The notes beneath the pieces are model-generated. The model was not told the origin of the DNA, ran no database searches, and saw nothing but the letters and a program-made list of their open reading frames with translations. The translations under genes and the position numbers were made by a program. DNA of 64,000 nucleotides from Mucilaginibacter ginkgonis (lineage in GTDB: Bacteria > Bacteroidota > Bacteroidia > Sphingobacteriales > Sphingobacteriaceae): positions 434,001 through 498,000 of the forward strand of contig NZ_CP066775.1 in the NCBI RefSeq assembly GCF_009754905.2. The letters run 5' to 3'. This document shows, in pieces, positions 7,731 through 15,817 of the stretch. The stretch's first letter is position 1. Every line of letters starts with the position of its first letter.

Positions 7731-9395
7731 TTAGGCGATGTCGTGATATAGTTCATACATCAAAGGATAAACTGATGATACATCTTGTTCAGGTGGGTTG
7801 GCTTGTAGTTTGGCGATCTGCTTTTGAAAGCTTTTGTTTTTGTCGTGCGCCTCAATGATGGCCCAAAGACCGTATTTTTTGAAAGCGCGTTCAACGTAAA
7901 CATAAAATTGCTTGTGTTTAAGGATGGCCTGGACCCCAAAACTGATCCAGTCTTTATAATCGGAGCCGAACCGCTCTTGCCGGCGAGCGCTTTCTATGGC
8001 AAACAAAAAGCTGAGGTGCTGATAAACGCTGTCTACTAAGGCTTTGCTTTTAAGCTGGTCGCACCAATGGTAAGTCTGTAATTCCCTGGCCTTTTCTTTA
8101 ACGTCCATGATTAGTGCATCATGCGCCTGAACGTCGGCGGCGGTCAGTTGATAGCCCCGCTTGAACAAGCTTTTGATCAAGGGCTGACGATAGCTCAAAT
8201 GCTCATTTTTCAGGATTTGCTGAAAGGTCGTGGTGCCATCGTCGTCATTGGCATTGGAATCGAAAACGATACGGTCATCTCGCAACAAATAATGAATAAA
8301 AGAATGTTGTCCCGGTATGGCGTTGGCTATATAGTGATTAATGAGGCTCTTGCCTTGTACGCGTTTGTCGGCAAAGCGAAACCTGGAATTTAATGTTTCT
8401 AAACCTAAAGGTGAAAGTTTATCCAGCTCCTCACCGAACTTGTAAAAGTTCCAGTTATGGCTTTTGTGTTTCTTTAGTTTTTCGATCACGGCGTCGGCAT
8501 CTTGGGCCGCTTGTGTCCGCCGTTCAGCATTCCGCTCTTCAAGCTCTCTTTGCTCATTGGCTTCGATTTGTTCTTTTAGTTTTTCCTCTGTTTCTTTTAG
8601 TTTTTGCTCATAGTTCAAGTAATATATCTGGAAACTTTGTGGGTCAAAGGTCACCTGGGATAAACTCACCGACTTTGTCTGCCAGGGTGCGATCACCCGG
8701 TCTTTTTCGGAAATAAAGGGCGATTTGTAGGTACAGGACAGCTTAAAATCTGCTGCCTTTTCATCCAGTTTAAAAAAGTTCTGCGATGGCGTCAGGTACT
8801 TGATATCCCGCTCCATGGTCGACTGGCCATGCACATCAAAGTCGTCCAGAATCCAGACCAGATAAATACCCGATGCTTTGTAAAAATTGTGCCTGCCTAA
8901 GAGGTATTTCTGCGATAACCTGGACAGTTGAATTTCAAAGGCCATTTCTTTGCCCTGGTAAACCCCATAAACATCCGGCCGTCGTTTTTCGATGTCGTTA
9001 AAAAAGAAGCGCGTATCGGCAATTACCGAACCTGGCTCGACGCCATCTGTTTGCCTTAATAATTCTGCGATCCGGTTTTTCAGGAAGATATGCCTTGGCC
9101 GTTCATGCGCCCTGATAATATTGGTAAAATCCTGTACATCTTCGTCGCTCATTTTACCATTTTTCATCGGACAATCATCAGCATTGGGAAAATGCTTGAA
9201 ATGCACGTTGTCATTTTTGCTATCCGAAATGAGTAGGGGCTGATCACAGCGATAACAACCCAAATTCAGTTTGCCCGAATTGTAACGTTTGCGCAACTCA
9301 TAGGCTTCTTTGGCAACTTTAAAGGATGTGGCCGCATCATAACATTCGCCGGTATCCCTGTCGTAAGCTAGCTCTATGGTTCGTTGAAATGCCAT
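7731..9395 (-). CDS. DUF6035-type protein with CoiA-like zinc finger and nuclease motif
   Basis: A 554-residue protein. Near residues 46-80 there is a zinc-binding arrangement C-x2-C, then HFKHF and DDCP, as seen in CoiA/DUF6035 proteins. Near 140-155 RRPDVYGVY followed by MAFEIQLS forms a D..E-x-Q nuclease core of the CoiA type. A long coiled coil (KLKETEEKLKEQ onward) spans about 270-320, and the C-terminal third is helical. Its ATG overlaps the stop of the Mrr-like gene (TAATG at 9393-9397), so it is the last gene of a tightly coupled leftward operon with the ABC-three-component genes. It is likely a DNA-cleaving effector; the substrate is unknown. Confidence 0.7.
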   Translation of the reverse strand: MAFQRTIELAYDRDTGECYDAATSFKVAKEAYELRKRYNSGKLNLGCYRCDQPLLISDSKNDNVHFKHFPNADDCPMKNGKMSDEDVQDFTNIIRAHERPRHIFLKNRIAELLRQTDGVEPGSVIADTRFFFNDIEKRRPDVYGVYQGKEMAFEIQLSRLSQKYLLGRHNFYKASGIYLVWILDDFDVHGQSTMERDIKYLTPSQNFFKLDEKAADFKLSCTYKSPFISEKDRVIAPWQTKSVSLSQVTFDPQSFQIYYLNYEQKLKETEEKLKEQIEANEQRELEERNAERRTQAAQDADAVIEKLKKHKSHNWNFYKFGEELDKLSPLGLETLNSRFRFADKRVQGKSLINHYIANAIPGQHSFIHYLLRDDRIVFDSNANDDDGTTTFQQILKNEHLSYRQPLIKSLFKRGYQLTAADVQAHDALIMDVKEKARELQTYHWCDQLKSKALVDSVYQHLSFLFAIESARRQERFGSDYKDWISFGVQAILKHKQFYVYVERAFKKYGLWAIIEAHDKNKSFQKQIAKLQANPPEQDVSSVYPLMYELYHDIA

Positions 9396-10321
9396 TACAA
9401 TAATGAGGCGGATTTGTAGCCAGAAGCGATCCTGACTTCGAGGATCTTATTCTCTTTCACCAGTAACACCTGCACACGTTCTCCGTCAGGTAGCTCGTAT
9501 TGGATATGGGCATAAGCGAAATCGCTGCCCTGCGGGTCCATCCAGGCCTGGCCGAGGCCGTTGATCATGCCGAACCGCTGCGTTTCAGCTGCTTTCATGG
9601 CAGGATATTCCCAGTTCTGTGCTTTTTTCAGATGCGGGATCAGGAAATCAAAAGGCACCATCATGTCCGATCGAATGGGTTCCAAGTCTTCATCGCGGTA
9701 ATACTGTTCCAAACTTTCTTCAGCACGGGTATAGGCATGCCATAGGAAAGCTAGTTCCTCGTGGTTCAGGCGGCTGAAATCGAGTTGGCGGTAAAGATCA
9801 TATAAAGCTTTAGGCCCGGGCAGGATATGATGGCTTACCCATTGCAGGATTAAGCTACGGACCAGGCGTACGTCGTCTGCAGCGAAATATTTAATGACGA
9901 TATCTGGGAACAACAGTAACTGCTGCATAAGGAATTTTCCTTCGATAACATGGATCGAAAATGGTTCGGTCTGCCCGGCTTTCTCTAGCCAGTCGCGGGT
10001 GGCAGTGGTTAAATAAGAGGATACGATCAGCAGAAAATGGTCCGCTTTTTCTACTCTCGCCCAATTGATTTTTTCGACGACCTGATCTAGGGCAATGCCC
10101 TGGCTATGCCTTTTACATTCAATGAACCATTTTTCGATGTAAGGGCTGGTGATGGCATCAGTGACCGTACGGCGGGCTTCAATATCGCGACCATGGTCGG
10201 CGCCGCCTCGGCGCCAGGCCATGCTATGAAAGCGGAACCTGACGAGGAGGTCGTAGCACAGTTCTTCGAACTGTCTCCAATCCAGCCGATCAAAATCAAT
10301 ATCTTCTTCTTGGTAAGCCAT
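9395..10321 (-). CDS. Mrr-like restriction endonuclease domain protein
   Basis: A 308-residue protein whose first 110 residues form a type IV restriction-like endonuclease (Mrr_cat) domain: FEELCYDLLVRF, then the catalytic GGADHGRDIEA and WFIECKR, giving the D-x(n)-E-x-K site. The remaining 200 residues are an unassigned helical then beta-rich part ending in VQVLLVKENKILEVRI. It starts 9 bp after the DUF3732 stop and shares bases with the next start codon, so it belongs to the ABC-three-component operon. Mrr-type enzymes cut foreign or modified DNA. Here the ATPase complex may gate cleavage, which is an inference from gene order. Confidence 0.8.
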   Translation of the reverse strand: MAYQEEDIDFDRLDWRQFEELCYDLLVRFRFHSMAWRRGGADHGRDIEARRTVTDAITSPYIEKWFIECKRHSQGIALDQVVEKINWARVEKADHFLLIVSSYLTTATRDWLEKAGQTEPFSIHVIEGKFLMQQLLLFPDIVIKYFAADDVRLVRSLILQWVSHHILPGPKALYDLYRQLDFSRLNHEELAFLWHAYTRAEESLEQYYRDEDLEPIRSDMMVPFDFLIPHLKKAQNWEYPAMKAAETQRFGMINGLGQAWMDPQGSDFAYAHIQYELPDGERVQVLLVKENKILEVRIASGYKSASLL

Positions 10322-10330
10322 AATGGATGT

Positions 10331-12313
10331 TTAACTGTACCAGGCCTCGGGGATCAGCTTATTGCCATCACGCCAAACTTCGACTTCGTGGACACCTTCG
10401 ATATCACCGTAAATGGTATCATCTGCGTGATCGAGGATAATGCTTTGCCATCTGCCGTTCATTGCCCGGATGGAGTCCGCGATGGTTTTAAACATGCCTT
10501 TAACGGCTTCGACGTCTTCGTCCGGGAACTGTAGGTCGGTTTCGGTCGCGATCTGATTGCGTTTGAGTTTAGGAAAGTATACTTGGCTCGGTTGGTCAAA
10601 GATCACAAAACTGGGAACGCAGGACACGGGCTGGCTGAGGAAATATTCCTGCAGGGCGCACATCAAAGCAATGTGGAAAGAAACCCAGTTGGAGGCACTG
10701 CCGACTTGGCCGAGGTAATGCCAGTGGTTATCGTTGCTCAATACAGAAACATTCAGGTCTTTGGTGTCAAAGCGGGGCGCGACTTCGCGGTATTTGCTTT
10801 CCACGTCAAGCGTTTTTAGGTGGCGGAGCACGCCCTGCGCAATGCGGGCGGTGGCGGCATCGATCCGGGCACGGACGGTATATTCGTTGATGGTGGCCAT
10901 CAGGTCGGTGTATTCCCTTTCCAGCAGGGCGATCTCGGTTTGCAGTTCGCCGCCGTCGACCAGGCTTTCAAAGGTAGCCAGCGAGGCCTGCATATTGCCG
11001 AGGAACAGGTACATGTTCTTACGGCGCTGGAATTCGGCGCGGGCTTCGCTATTCGTTTGCATGATTAAGTCGAAGCGGCGCTGGAAATCTTTTTTGTTGT
11101 CGATCAGGGTTTCCAATTCCTGGTTTAGTCGCTGTTCCTCGCGGGAAAAAGAGGTGGGTACTTCGGCCAGTGTTTTGGACTGTTGTTCGATAGTGGAAAA
11201 TACCGAGGCGATCTTTCGCAGTTCAGCTTTGCCATTGGGGTGTTCTGTGCTGCCGCAGGCCGGACAACCGGAAGTTTCAGTAGACACCTCTTCGAGCCAT
11301 TTGGAGATCTGCAATCGGTCGACGCGTTTACGGATCGAGCTTTCGTAGTCAGTCAGACCGGTGCTGAGGCGTTTGACGTCGGATAAGCGTTTTTTCACCA
11401 GGCCGATTTCGGCGCTTAAGTAACGCTCCTCGGCTTCCAGGTCGGCGATGTTTTTGTTGGCGGTATCGATATCCTTGAATTCGGTCAGGGAATGCTCGGG
11501 GATCACCTGCAGGATCTGCCGGGCCATATTCAGCAAGGCCTCCGGGTCGGCATTTTGCAGATTTTCTTCCTGGAGCAGGCCGTATTCTTTGGCCACGCGC
11601 AGGTGCCCTTCCATATTGGCTTTCCAGGCCGACGATACGGCTTTCGTCTTATCAAATTCCCGGCGCAGTTGGTTCAGCCTTTTTTCTATCACTTGGATAC
11701 GCTGCCTGGCTTTTAGGGTGTCCAGGTTTTCAGCACCAAGGATAAAGGGAAACCAGTTACGGAGCTTTTCGCGGTGCTCATGGGCGTGGGTCTTATAGAA
11801 CAGGATGTTTTGGTTGGCTACGATATCCTGGCTTTGAAAGATCAGCGCCATCAGGTCACGGAAACTGAGCCGGGCGGTATAAGCTTTTTTGTCGTCTTCC
11901 CCGCCAAGATTGAAATAGGGCATGCCGGATATAGTATTAAGATAGTTTTTGACGCCATCGGTGGTTTCGTTCTTATCAGGGATGGTAAGCGGTACACTGA
12001 CAATGGCTGAGCGTAGCAAATAAAAATCATTACTGACCTGGTTGCCAAGTGGCACGCGGCGGGCCAGCAGGACCTGCTCGTAATCGGTCTGGAAAACGAT
12101 GCCATACCAGGAGGCAAAATCCCGGATGGTATCGATCGGGATAGAACAATCTCCAGATGCCAGGCAATAATCAATAATCGGGATGATCGCGGATTTCCCG
12201 GTACGGGAGGCACCGGTGATGACATTGAGCATACCCGGTTGAAAGTTGACCTGTCTCGGCGGAAATTCCGCGTTCTTGGGCCAGATGATCAGTTGCAGTA
12301 GTTGAAAGTTCAT
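10331..12313 (-). CDS. DUF3732 SMC/Rad50-like ATPase of an ABC three-component system
   Basis: A 660-residue ABC/SMC-type ATPase. The Walker A motif GASRTGKS lies at 34-41, and a coiled-coil middle (about 200-345 and 370-470) is interrupted by a zinc-hook-like C-x2-C turn at Cys350/Cys353 (GCPACGSTEHP). The Walker B-like FVIFDQPSQVYF lies near 580. This layout is DUF3732. The coiled coil is shorter than in true SMC/Rad50 proteins. Such ATPases are the first component of ABC-3C conflict systems and probably sense DNA ends or foreign DNA. The start codon overlaps the stop of the middle-component gene (TAATG, 12311-12315). Confidence 0.88.
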   Translation of the reverse strand: MNFQLLQLIIWPKNAEFPPRQVNFQPGMLNVITGASRTGKSAIIPIIDYCLASGDCSIPIDTIRDFASWYGIVFQTDYEQVLLARRVPLGNQVSNDFYLLRSAIVSVPLTIPDKNETTDGVKNYLNTISGMPYFNLGGEDDKKAYTARLSFRDLMALIFQSQDIVANQNILFYKTHAHEHREKLRNWFPFILGAENLDTLKARQRIQVIEKRLNQLRREFDKTKAVSSAWKANMEGHLRVAKEYGLLQEENLQNADPEALLNMARQILQVIPEHSLTEFKDIDTANKNIADLEAEERYLSAEIGLVKKRLSDVKRLSTGLTDYESSIRKRVDRLQISKWLEEVSTETSGCPACGSTEHPNGKAELRKIASVFSTIEQQSKTLAEVPTSFSREEQRLNQELETLIDNKKDFQRRFDLIMQTNSEARAEFQRRKNMYLFLGNMQASLATFESLVDGGELQTEIALLEREYTDLMATINEYTVRARIDAATARIAQGVLRHLKTLDVESKYREVAPRFDTKDLNVSVLSNDNHWHYLGQVGSASNWVSFHIALMCALQEYFLSQPVSCVPSFVIFDQPSQVYFPKLKRNQIATETDLQFPDEDVEAVKGMFKTIADSIRAMNGRWQSIILDHADDTIYGDIEGVHEVEVWRDGNKLIPEAWYS

Positions 12314-12831
12314 TAAAATACGATTTTTAAATAATTGGCGATGGATGCCAGGTCCTGGCGTCCGAACCAGTTGCCCAAGATCTCAGCTTTCTTGCCGGTC
12401 TGTTCGTGGACGCTTTTGAGCGCGTTTCCTCTTGAGGGTTTCTTTAGTTCGCTTTTCGGATAAAGCTGGGCGGTCTCCGTATCCCAGAAGAGCAGGCCCT
12501 GGGCGACGGCGATATCGATGGCCCTCAGGGTATAAGCCAGCCTCGCCTTGGTCCGTTCATGGATGCTTAGCAGAGTATCAGAACTTTTGGAATCCTCAAA
12601 GCTACGCAGATAAGATGGCAGATCGGCTCGCATATTGCTGACCGGTGCGGACAACTGCTGGCTGGTCAATATCGCGACGGCCACGAAATGGAGCAGCGCG
12701 ACGGGGGCATCGCCACTGGGGTGTGTGGAGGCATAGCCTTTCGTAAAACGCCATAAGAGGTAAGCGCCGATAACCGGCGTGTTCCATATCCGTACTTCTT
12801 CTAATACTTCTCCCATATGATTATAGGGCAT
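12313..12831 (-). CDS. ABC three-component system middle component
   Basis: A 172-residue protein between the DUF3732 ATPase and the C-terminal-domain protein, which is the diagnostic place and size for the small middle component of ABC-3C systems. The visible pattern, IWNTPVIGAYLLWRFTKGY, then LLHFVAVAILTS, then a helical region and a C-terminal GNWFGRQDLASIANYLKI, fits that family, which probably bridges ATPase and effector. The start at 12831 lies within the end of the upstream gene (11-nt overlap), and its stop overlaps the DUF3732 start. A second ATG at 12816 is possible. Function is inferred from family and context. Confidence 0.75.
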   Translation of the reverse strand: MPYNHMGEVLEEVRIWNTPVIGAYLLWRFTKGYASTHPSGDAPVALLHFVAVAILTSQQLSAPVSNMRADLPSYLRSFEDSKSSDTLLSIHERTKARLAYTLRAIDIAVAQGLLFWDTETAQLYPKSELKKPSRGNALKSVHEQTGKKAEILGNWFGRQDLASIANYLKIVF

Positions 12832-13957
12832 CCCAGCGGGGATGCCAACCTAATGATTTACCTTCAACGAGTGCGTGGTAAGTGCCGGCTATCGTGCCAT
12901 TTGGCGGCGACATGTCGCGGATCACTTCCTGCCGTATCTTGCAATTTAAAAATAGTAACTGGCCACGCTCGTGGTCTTCGCGCGTCTTTTCCGTCAGCGC
13001 GATCATCTTTTGCTGCGTATTCCAAAAACTGGTGAGTTTTTCTTCAAAGTCAATAGCCACTTCTTCATTGATGATCTCGTTTTCGATCCACTTATCGCGG
13101 TTGGTCTTGGCTCGTAGGAAATCCGTCACGGCCTCCACGATGTCGTCTTCATCGGCACGGATATGGCTGAGCTGTTGTAAGTACCGCGGCTGGATCTTCA
13201 TCTGGTCCTGGATCAGGTCGTCGGTCGGCGGATTTTCCAGCGCAAAGTCTACTAGTTCGAGTTTTCTTGCGCGGTCAAAATAAACCGTAAACTGCTTTTG
13301 ATAATCTTCCCAGGGAATCAGCGCGGGCTGTTTTAGAGCGATCTTACCCATGATCTCCTCCTGTAGCCAGCCACTTAGCAAGTTGGTCACGAATTTACGC
13401 TGGTGTTTGCCAATCAACAGACGCTCCAGTTCATCCTGGATCTCGTTAAAGCCGAGTCCGTCGTTGACCTGAAGTTCGAAACGGGTAAGCAATTCGGCAA
13501 ATTTATCCTGGTCATAGGACAGCACAAAATTTAAATAAGGCCAGATCTCATGACTATCGGTGATATCAGCTAAAGACGCCTTGGCATTGGTTACCGCAGT
13601 TTTGGCTTCCTCTATTGTTATTGCCTTGTCGAAAGTATGAACGATGGCCTCACGGCCGCTTTGATTGGTATACAAATAAAACCAAGTCTTTTCTAAACCG
13701 ATATGACCTTCGTCTATGGCTTTTAACCAATTGTAAAAGGTCTTCCAGAGATCCGAGGAACGGTCAGTCAGCGGATTGCCGACAGTAGAGCTTTTATCCT
13801 CTTCGGACAAGGCCGCGCCGTCTGCCAGATGGGTGGCAACGTCGCCGATGACCTCTACACTGACAGCGTCACCGGGGCCAGCTCGCAGCAGGTGCAGCAA
13901 TGCCCGTGGGAACTGGACCGCGTAACCTAATAACTGAGCCGGCGCATTGGATGTCAT
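12821..13957 (-). CDS. ABC three-component system effector / C-terminal-domain protein
   Basis: A 378-residue protein. The C-terminal 200 residues have the pattern of the ABC-3C C-terminal domain (helical, with DDLIQDQMKIQPRYLQQL and a late NEEVAIDFEEKLTSFW). The N-terminal 130 residues resemble Cap4/DUF4297-type nuclease domains: GYAVQFPRALLHLL, VSVEVIGDVA, SEEDKSS, then SSDLWKTFYNWL. The E..D..(E)DK arrangement could be a PD-(D/E)XK site, but the usual QxK has become EDK, so activity is uncertain. It lies 72 bp downstream of the CoiA-like gene and overlaps the middle component by 11 nt. Confidence 0.7.
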   Translation of the reverse strand: MTSNAPAQLLGYAVQFPRALLHLLRAGPGDAVSVEVIGDVATHLADGAALSEEDKSSTVGNPLTDRSSDLWKTFYNWLKAIDEGHIGLEKTWFYLYTNQSGREAIVHTFDKAITIEEAKTAVTNAKASLADITDSHEIWPYLNFVLSYDQDKFAELLTRFELQVNDGLGFNEIQDELERLLIGKHQRKFVTNLLSGWLQEEIMGKIALKQPALIPWEDYQKQFTVYFDRARKLELVDFALENPPTDDLIQDQMKIQPRYLQQLSHIRADEDDIVEAVTDFLRAKTNRDKWIENEIINEEVAIDFEEKLTSFWNTQQKMIALTEKTREDHERGQLLFLNCKIRQEVIRDMSPPNGTIAGTYHALVEGKSLGWHPRWDAL

Positions 13958-14029
13958 TGATGATAAATTATTTAGGAATATGAATAATTATTAAAGCTAC
14001 GGATAATATTGATTATGTCAATTATCATG

Positions 14030-15742
14030 CTATTTGACACTGAAGTCTGCGGCAGCATTAGCGAGTTCTTCAACACTGATATGTCCGTAGCCACGCTTCG
14101 CCAGCTGGCGACTCAAGGAATTCTTTAGCTGCACGGTGCCTTCGGTAGTCACTTTGGGCATCCGTGATAGCCAAAAGATATCCTCGTCCATCCAATAGCG
14201 CTTTAAGTCTTCGGGAAAACCCTGTAATTCCGTCAGCATCTCGTTCTTCAGCGGCTTGAGTAGTTCGGTTTCGTAGGTCTTCAAATTGTTTTCCAAAGCG
14301 TTCTGCGAGGTTTTCTCCATCTGCTTGTAACTGTTTAATTGCTGCTGTTTCGTTTGCTTCAAGCTGGTCAAATTCGGTTGCCTTTTCGCGGAGTAATCTT
14401 TCAAGTCGTCCTGGCTCTTTTGCGACAAGTTCGCGTAGTCTTTCGACAGCTGCTCCTTCACTTGCAAGAGTTCGTTCAACTCCTGTTCGCTGGCGGTCAA
14501 CTGATCGTACTCTCTTTCAAAGAGTTCGTCCATTCGTCTTCGTGCGCTTTGGTAATTTCTTTCAATTTCGCTTCGTCTTGCCGCAATTGATCTTCCGCTG
14601 CTGTTTGGTGCGAGTTCCGCTGCACGTATACTTGATTCAAGTACCCTTGCCGCTTCATCAAGTTCGCGTTTTTTCCGACGATATCTTTCGTCCAGATCTT
14701 GATAATTTCCGCTAAACTCTGCTTTTGCTGTTCCAAGTCGATTTCTTCGTTCGTCAACATCGTCAAGCTCTCGCTGATGTGCAGATTCACTTGCTGCTCT
14801 ATACCGTTCTTCAAACTCATCGCGTCGTTCTCCAGCTCTTGTAATAGCGAGTTCAGTTTCGCCGATAATTCGGCGATTGTGCTGCTCTGCTTTTCGGTAA
14901 GATTCTGTGCCCAGGAATTTATTAAAAGTTCGTATGAGGCTATTAATTTCCGCTGTTCGGCAGTCGAAAGTTTCCTCAAAAAGGAATCCCTCGTCGACAT
15001 CAGCCGCTGGTATGCCCGCTGAGAGGTCTGCGGATAAGGAATGATAATTGAATTCTCGTTCGTCATTGTTATAAAGCCATTTAATATTTTTACCGGTCAT
15101 TACCGCCTTGTAGATTTCCTCCGGTTTGGAGCGTGGCGGTATGATCACCACCGCGTCGATGCCAAGTATAGGCAGCGTCGCCATCAGGTCCACATCCATC
15201 TTTTTCCTTTTGCCATCGGATATGAGGATAAGTAATATCGGGTTATCGTCTTCATCGAAACCCACCGCATCGGCCGTAAAAAGATGGAAGTCATCTTCCG
15301 ATGCGGGTTCATTACCTAGCAAGAGATCACCACCCGGCGTTTCAAAACAATGCAGATGGCGCTTAACACTACCAAAACACATGGTTTGTCCGCTTTGAAG
15401 TGGAATAGCCAAGCCCGCAGTTCCCTTTGGGGGTAACTTATAGACTGGTGGTAAACGCAATTGCTTATCCAGTTGGATGGCTTCCAGCGCGATTAGCCGT
15501 CGCGCCTGAATATTACTGAATGGGCATCGTTCGTACACCGGAACATCCGTCACGTCATGCCTGAAATAAGGTTTCGATCCATGAATCTTACGTAAAATTG
15601 CTTGCATTGGCTTGTCGCAACCCAAACAGGTAAAGTCATGCCGGCCACTTTCCTTTACATTAGTAATGTGAATAACACCGCCATACGCAACGCTACGGGC
15701 ATAATCATGGTTCTCGTCGTTCTCTTTTGGTGGGTAATACAT
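14030..15742 (-). CDS. CoiA-like zinc-finger protein with long coiled coil
   Basis: A 570-residue protein, first gene of the leftward operon. Residues 38-77 carry the same zinc arrangement as the DUF6035 protein at the other end of the operon: FTCLGCDKP, YFRH, then ERCP. A degenerate nuclease-like segment (DAVGFDEDDNPILLILISDGK) follows near 155-175. Residues about 260-490 are Arg/Glu-rich coiled coil. A second long open frame on the same strand (14497-15066, 189 codons) overlaps the coiled-coil region and also looks protein-like, so an undetected frameshift pair or dual coding cannot be excluded. The start lies 9 bp from the divergent palindrome. Confidence 0.65.
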   Translation of the reverse strand: MYYPPKENDENHDYARSVAYGGVIHITNVKESGRHDFTCLGCDKPMQAILRKIHGSKPYFRHDVTDVPVYERCPFSNIQARRLIALEAIQLDKQLRLPPVYKLPPKGTAGLAIPLQSGQTMCFGSVKRHLHCFETPGGDLLLGNEPASEDDFHLFTADAVGFDEDDNPILLILISDGKRKKMDVDLMATLPILGIDAVVIIPPRSKPEEIYKAVMTGKNIKWLYNNDEREFNYHSLSADLSAGIPAADVDEGFLFEETFDCRTAEINSLIRTFNKFLGTESYRKAEQHNRRIIGETELAITRAGERRDEFEERYRAASESAHQRELDDVDERRNRLGTAKAEFSGNYQDLDERYRRKKRELDEAARVLESSIRAAELAPNSSGRSIAARRSEIERNYQSARRRMDELFEREYDQLTASEQELNELLQVKEQLSKDYANLSQKSQDDLKDYSAKRQPNLTSLKQTKQQQLNSYKQMEKTSQNALENNLKTYETELLKPLKNEMLTELQGFPEDLKRYWMDEDIFWLSRMPKVTTEGTVQLKNSLSRQLAKRGYGHISVEELANAAADFSVK

Positions 15743-15750
15743 TCGCTTAA

Positions 15751-15778
15751 AAAAGTCATGTAAATTTACATAACTTTT
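15751..15778. promoter_or_regulatory. 28-bp near-perfect palindrome between divergent operons
   Basis: AAAAGTCATGTAAA (15751-15764) faces TTTACATAACTTTT (15765-15778). The arms match at every position except one pair (C/A), with a perfect 14-bp core ATGTAAATTTACAT. It sits between the divergent start codons at 15742 and 15818, 8 bp before the left one. This is the expected position for a dimeric repressor, most simply the XRE domain of the adjacent XRE-ImmA/IrrE protein, controlling both operons. Confidence 0.8.
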
Positions 15779-15817
15779 ATTTGAATAATCCGAATATTAT
15801 TTTCAATTTTGTTGGAG

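Noticed and set aside
10734..11348. Long opposite-strand open frame (204 codons) within the DUF3732 gene
   Set aside because: Its translation is Ser/Arg-rich without domain pattern, and the other strand encodes a clear ATPase with Walker A and zinc hook.
10331..13957. Interpretation as Wadjet/Rad50-MRE11 or another SMC plasmid-defence system
   Set aside because: The ATPase is DUF3732-like with a short coiled coil, and the partners match the middle and C-terminal components of ABC-3C, not JetA/JetB/JetD or Mre11.
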